Below are positions 61,086-64,000 of a stretch of 64,000 nt of DNA, one piece after another; position 1 is the first letter of the stretch, and every line of letters begins with the position of its first letter. The DNA comes from Croceibacterium selenioxidans (GTDB lineage: Bacteria; Pseudomonadota; Alphaproteobacteria; Sphingomonadales; Sphingomonadaceae). The DNA lies in NCBI RefSeq assembly GCF_018599195.1, contig NZ_JAHFVK010000001.1, positions 930,001 to 994,000 of the forward strand. The letters run 5' to 3'. The notes under the pieces are model-generated. The model did no database searches. It saw only the letters and a list, made by a program, of their open reading frames with translations, and was not told the DNA's origin. The translations under genes and the position numbers were made by a program.

Positions 61086-61682
61086 TCAATCGTGTAAGGC
61101 GGGTTCCGCCTCTTCGGCCAGAGCCTGCTGAACCGAGCTTCGCTGCGAGGTCTGCTGGAACTGCTTGAGCAAGCGCGGTGGGATGATCAGCCCGAACGCC
61201 TTGGCCCAGCGCAACATGACGAACAGGTAGGCGTCAGCGATAGTGAAGTCGGGGCCGAACAGATAGGGCTCGACAATACGGTTTTCGAGCAAGGTCAAGC
61301 GTTTGGCGACCGCCTGAGTGGCGTCGTCTTTCTCTGCCGCGTTCGCGGCACGCCAGAAAGGCTTGAAGGCGATGTGGAGTTCGGTCGAAAGGTACGACAA
61401 CATCTCGATAAGACGGGTGCGGCCAAGCGGACCCCCGACACCGAGCCGGGGTTCGCGCTGGGCGATCAGGTCAAGGACCGCGACGTTCTCGGTGATTGAA
61501 GTACCGTCGTCGAGCACCAGCAAGGGGACCGAGCCTGCCGGATTTATCGCCGTATAGTCACCTCCAGTCTCCGTGATCTTGGCCTTGAGGTCGACGCGTT
61601 CGAACTCGGCCACGATCCCGGCCTCGTGCAGGGAAATACGGGCAGCAAGGCTGCAGGCGCCAGGAGAATAATAGAGCTTCAT
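61086..61682 (-). CDS. Glutathione S-transferase (beta class)
   Basis: A 198-aa GST. The N-terminus 'MKLYYSPGACSLAARISLHE' has the beta-class cysteine (about residue 10), and 'PAGSVPLLVLDDGTSITENV' is the glutathione-binding thioredoxin fold. The C-terminal helical domain follows. Start at 61682 after AAGGGAG. It is in a tight minus-strand run between the hydrolase (55 bases) and the TIR-like gene (23 bases). Confidence 0.92.
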   Translation of the reverse strand: MKLYYSPGACSLAARISLHEAGIVAEFERVDLKAKITETGGDYTAINPAGSVPLLVLDDGTSITENVAVLDLIAQREPRLGVGGPLGRTRLIEMLSYLSTELHIAFKPFWRAANAAEKDDATQAVAKRLTLLENRIVEPYLFGPDFTIADAYLFVMLRWAKAFGLIIPPRLLKQFQQTSQRSSVQQALAEEAEPALHD

Positions 61683-61737
61683 TGGTCGACTCCCTTGTGC
61701 CGGCCCAGCCGTTCGACCGGGCCGGCGTATTCTGGCT

Positions 61738-62619
61738 TTACCCTGCGACGGGCTGAGCGTTTGCCTCCTGCAGCTCTGGTTTCGCCTCTTCGCCGCGGAT
61801 GAAGGCAAGGATGTCCGCATTCACGATTTCGGGATGAGTCTGACACAAGCCATGCGGCAAGTCCTTGTATGTTTTGAGTGTGCCGTTTCTCAGTAGCTTC
61901 ACGGTGAGGGGGGCGGAGTCAGCGTAGGGCACGATCTGGTCGTCCTCGCTGTGGATGACCAGCACCGGCACAGCGATGGCTTTGAGATCTTCGGTGAAGT
62001 CTGTTTCGGAAAACGCCTTGATACATTCATATCCAGCCTTGGCGCTCCCCATCATGCCCTGCCGCCACCAGTTACGAATGAGTCCTTCGGAGACCTTCGC
62101 GCCTGGTCGGTTGAAGCCGTAGAAAGGCCCGGTGGGGATATCGAGGTAAAGCTGCGCACGATTGGCCGCCAGCGCCGCACGAAAGCCGTCGAAGACTTCG
62201 ATTGGCGTGCCACCCGGGTTCGTATCCTTCTTGACCATGACCGGAGGCACGGCGTCGATCAGTATCGCCTTGGCGACCCGTCCCGGTTCGGCTCGGGCGA
62301 CGTAGCGCGCGACCTCGCCGCCACCCGTGGAATGTCCGATATGGATTGCATTGCGAAGATCGAGTTCAGCCACAAGTGCCGCCACGTCTGACGCGTAGGT
62401 GTCCATCTCATTGCCGTCGCTTGTCTGGCTCGAGCGACCGTGGCCGCGACGGTCGTGCGCGATCACACGATACCCCAAGGCGCCGAAGAACAGCATCTGG
62501 TTGTCCCAATCGTCGGCACTCAAAGGCCAACCGTGGTGAAATACGATCGGCTGCGCGTCTTTCGGTCCCCAGTCCTTGTAGAAAATGCGGGTGCCATCAG
62601 AAGTCGTGACGTGAGTCAT
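61738..62619 (-). CDS. Alpha/beta hydrolase, chloroperoxidase-like
   Basis: A 293-aa alpha/beta hydrolase of the non-heme chloroperoxidase/esterase type. '[20 protein letters not shown]' and '[19 protein letters not shown]' (oxyanion-site HGWPLS), nucleophile elbow '[16 protein letters not shown]' (Ser), '[11 protein letters not shown]' (Asp) and '[16 protein letters not shown]' (His) complete the triad. The substrate is probably an ester. It leads a minus-strand operon with GST and the TIR-like gene. Confidence 0.93.
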   Translation of the reverse strand: MTHVTTSDGTRIFYKDWGPKDAQPIVFHHGWPLSADDWDNQMLFFGALGYRVIAHDRRGHGRSSQTSDGNEMDTYASDVAALVAELDLRNAIHIGHSTGGGEVARYVARAEPGRVAKAILIDAVPPVMVKKDTNPGGTPIEVFDGFRAALAANRAQLYLDIPTGPFYGFNRPGAKVSEGLIRNWWRQGMMGSAKAGYECIKAFSETDFTEDLKAIAVPVLVIHSEDDQIVPYADSAPLTVKLLRNGTLKTYKDLPHGLCQTHPEIVNADILAFIRGEEAKPELQEANAQPVAG

Positions 62620-62960
62620 GGGACAGGATCCCTTACCAAAATGCCGGCCTGCAGGACCGGCGCTGCAGAACCGAGATCTACACCTCGGGCGACGGGAAGC
62701 GATCCGTTCGGATCGAATCTACTGGAAAGACTCCGGGCTCCGGCCCCCGGTGGCAATCAGGGTTAAACCCGAGCGCTCGACGGTTTGCCGCTCGGCTGCC
62801 TCCTCTCGCCAGCATGGGAACCGGGTGACCGACAAGAGAGTTATGGTTCTGGGGGTTTCTTTCTGCTGCCACTCATCGACCTTTGAAATCATAATCCGAA
62901 GTGGAATTCACTTCGCTCTAACTGCCTGCGACGGAGAAACCAAAACCAGGGAGTAGCTCT
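62620..62960. other. Divergent promoter region, no gene seen
   Basis: A 341-bp gene-free region between the hydrolase and amidohydrolase genes. One GGAAC...GTT pair (62817-62842) has an 18-nt spacer and is too far from the start to claim. It must hold promoters for both genes. Confidence 0.4.
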
Positions 62961-64000
62961 ATGAAAGTGTTGTTCCGACCGTCTGTGCTGGCCGTGCTTT
63001 TGGCCATCGCCACGGTACCTCTACCCAGCGCCAGCGCACAAGAACCTACGGCGACGAGCGAAACGACGCTATTCCAGAATGTCCGAATATTCGACGGCAC
63101 CGGATCGCCTCTTTCAGGCCCGTCCAACGTGCTCGTCAGGGGACAAACGATCGAGCGCATCTCGGCCGGGGCGATCGAAGTGGAACCTGGAGCGACCGTT
63201 ATCGACGGTGGAGGGCGCACGCTAATGCCAGGGCTTATTGACGCCCACTGGCATGCGATGCTGATCCGCGGGAACCCCATCCAGATGATGGCCGACGACG
63301 TTGGCTACACCAATATCGTGGCGGCCGACGAAGCGACTGACACACTAATGCGCGGCTTCACCACCGTCCGCGACGTCGGCGGTCCCGCCTTCTCGCTCAA
63401 GCGCGCGATCGACGAGGGGCTTGTCGATGGGCCGCGTATCTATCCATCTGGCGCGATGATCACAGTCACCAGCGGTCACGGCGACTTTCGGCAGTTGATC
63501 GACCTGCCCCGAGTGCCAGGCAAGCTCTCGAGGATCGAGGAAATCGGCGGCGCCGCGATTGTCGACAGTCCGGACGAAATGCGGATGCGGGTGCGCGAGC
63601 AACTGATGCGAGGCGCCTCGCAGATCAAGCTTACCGCCGGAGGCGGAGTCTCGTCGCCTTTCAGTCCGGTGGACGTCTCAACCTTCACTGAAGCTGAAAT
63701 ACGCGCGGCGACCGAAGCAGCGAGCAACTGGGGGACTTACGTCACCGCGCATGCATTCACCGATGAAGCTATCAGGACCTCGATCGACGCCGGTGTCAAA
63801 GTGATAGAACACGGCTTTCTGATGACCGAGCCGACGGCCCAGCTCATTGCGCAGAAAGGTATCTGGCTCAGTTTACAGCCCCTTCCGGAGGCGCTTCGTG
63901 AAGGGTTTCCCGTTGGCTCGGTCCAGCGGGAAGGGGCGGATGAAGTCTGGCCGGGCATCGACCGAACCTATCAGTTGGCAAGAAAGTACCACCTCAAGAC
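62961..64000 (+). CDS. Secreted amidohydrolase-family protein (3' end outside the window)
   Basis: The frame opens at 62961 (MKVLFRPSVLAVLLAIATVP) after AGGGAG and is still open at the window edge, 346 codons on. It has a signal peptide cut near SASA|QEP. The metal-site motif 'TLMPGLIDAHWHAM' (HxH), a lysine in 'ASQIKLTAGGGVSSPFSPVD' and 'YVTAHAFTDEA' with 'GVKVIEHGFLM' fit the imidazolonepropionase/dipeptidase-like branch of secreted amidohydrolases. The substrate is probably a peptide, lactam or imide. Residues near 350 lie outside the window. Confidence 0.9.
   Translation, partial: MKVLFRPSVLAVLLAIATVPLPSASAQEPTATSETTLFQNVRIFDGTGSPLSGPSNVLVRGQTIERISAGAIEVEPGATVIDGGGRTLMPGLIDAHWHAMLIRGNPIQMMADDVGYTNIVAADEATDTLMRGFTTVRDVGGPAFSLKRAIDEGLVDGPRIYPSGAMITVTSGHGDFRQLIDLPRVPGKLSRIEEIGGAAIVDSPDEMRMRVREQLMRGASQIKLTAGGGVSSPFSPVDVSTFTEAEIRAATEAASNWGTYVTAHAFTDEAIRTSIDAGVKVIEHGFLMTEPTAQLIAQKGIWLSLQPLPEALREGFPVGSVQREGADEVWPGIDRTYQLARKYHLK

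Noticed and set aside
62817-62842. GGAAC...GTT as an EcfG promoter of the amidohydrolase
   Set aside because: The spacer is 18 nt to GTT and the site lies about 120 bases before the start, so chance is likely.

Overview
The window reads as a high-GC alphaproteobacterial chromosome segment, most likely from the order Sphingomonadales (Sphingomonas, Novosphingobium or Erythrobacter type). This rests on gene families and signals, not on a database search: an imuA-imuB-dnaE2 mutasome with GAAC-N7-GAAC LexA boxes, a CTTG-N17-CGTATCT RpoH promoter, a ROSE-like RNA thermometer ahead of an hsp20 gene, a possible EcfG (general stress) promoter, and many short sphingomonad-type proteins.

1-17.7 kb is mainly core genome. 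It holds the tail of an APC permease, a PNPOx-fold protein, the SOS mutagenesis cassette (imuA, imuB, a small membrane protein, dnaE2), an extensin-like peptidase, a RidA protein, trpE and ppiD, tpiA, secG, pyrG, a heat-regulated small chaperone, a glutaredoxin, a nitrilase-family amidohydrolase, a DUF1178 protein and tRNA-Arg(CCT).

17.7-34 kb is accessory. Downstream of the tRNA lies an array of minus-strand small genes (barstar-like, small membrane, secreted and anchored proteins) separated by five copies of a roughly 65-100 bp palindromic element ending in AATGTCCGC/GCGGACATT. A frameshifted remnant follows. Then comes a very large chimeric protein (beta-propeller, FAD-linked oxidase, FG-GAP-like repeats) with an NTF2-like partner. 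Divergent to it is a translationally coupled pair: an uncharacterised 991-aa protein and a two-HKD phospholipase D. After an AT-rich gap with a 22-nt palindrome and a strong terminator come two divergent clusters of overlapping tiny genes that share a 'VGGYxYTNLAxA' family, a lipoprotein L,D-transpeptidase, and a surface-type protein with about 16 GYYDxxGRW repeats.

34-57 kb is a metabolic and stress module. It holds a YqcI/YcgG-DUF1989 pair, a large catalase, a Crp-type regulator, a SulP transporter and PPK2. A four-gene operon then encodes a Tat-signal-bearing L-serine dehydratase, an MFS transporter, pyruvate formate-lyase and its activase. Divergent to it is a six-gene operon encoding an HlyD-RbbA-type ABC-TolC export system followed by phosphate acetyltransferase and acetate kinase. 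Together these could convert serine or pyruvate to formate and acetate with ATP formation under low oxygen.

57-64 kb carries a LysR regulator divergent from pirin and an NAD(P)H:FMN reductase, then a three-gene minus-strand cluster: an alpha/beta hydrolase, a glutathione transferase and an orphan TIR-like protein with a beta-rich C-terminal domain that looks like an immune effector. The window ends inside a secreted amidohydrolase gene.
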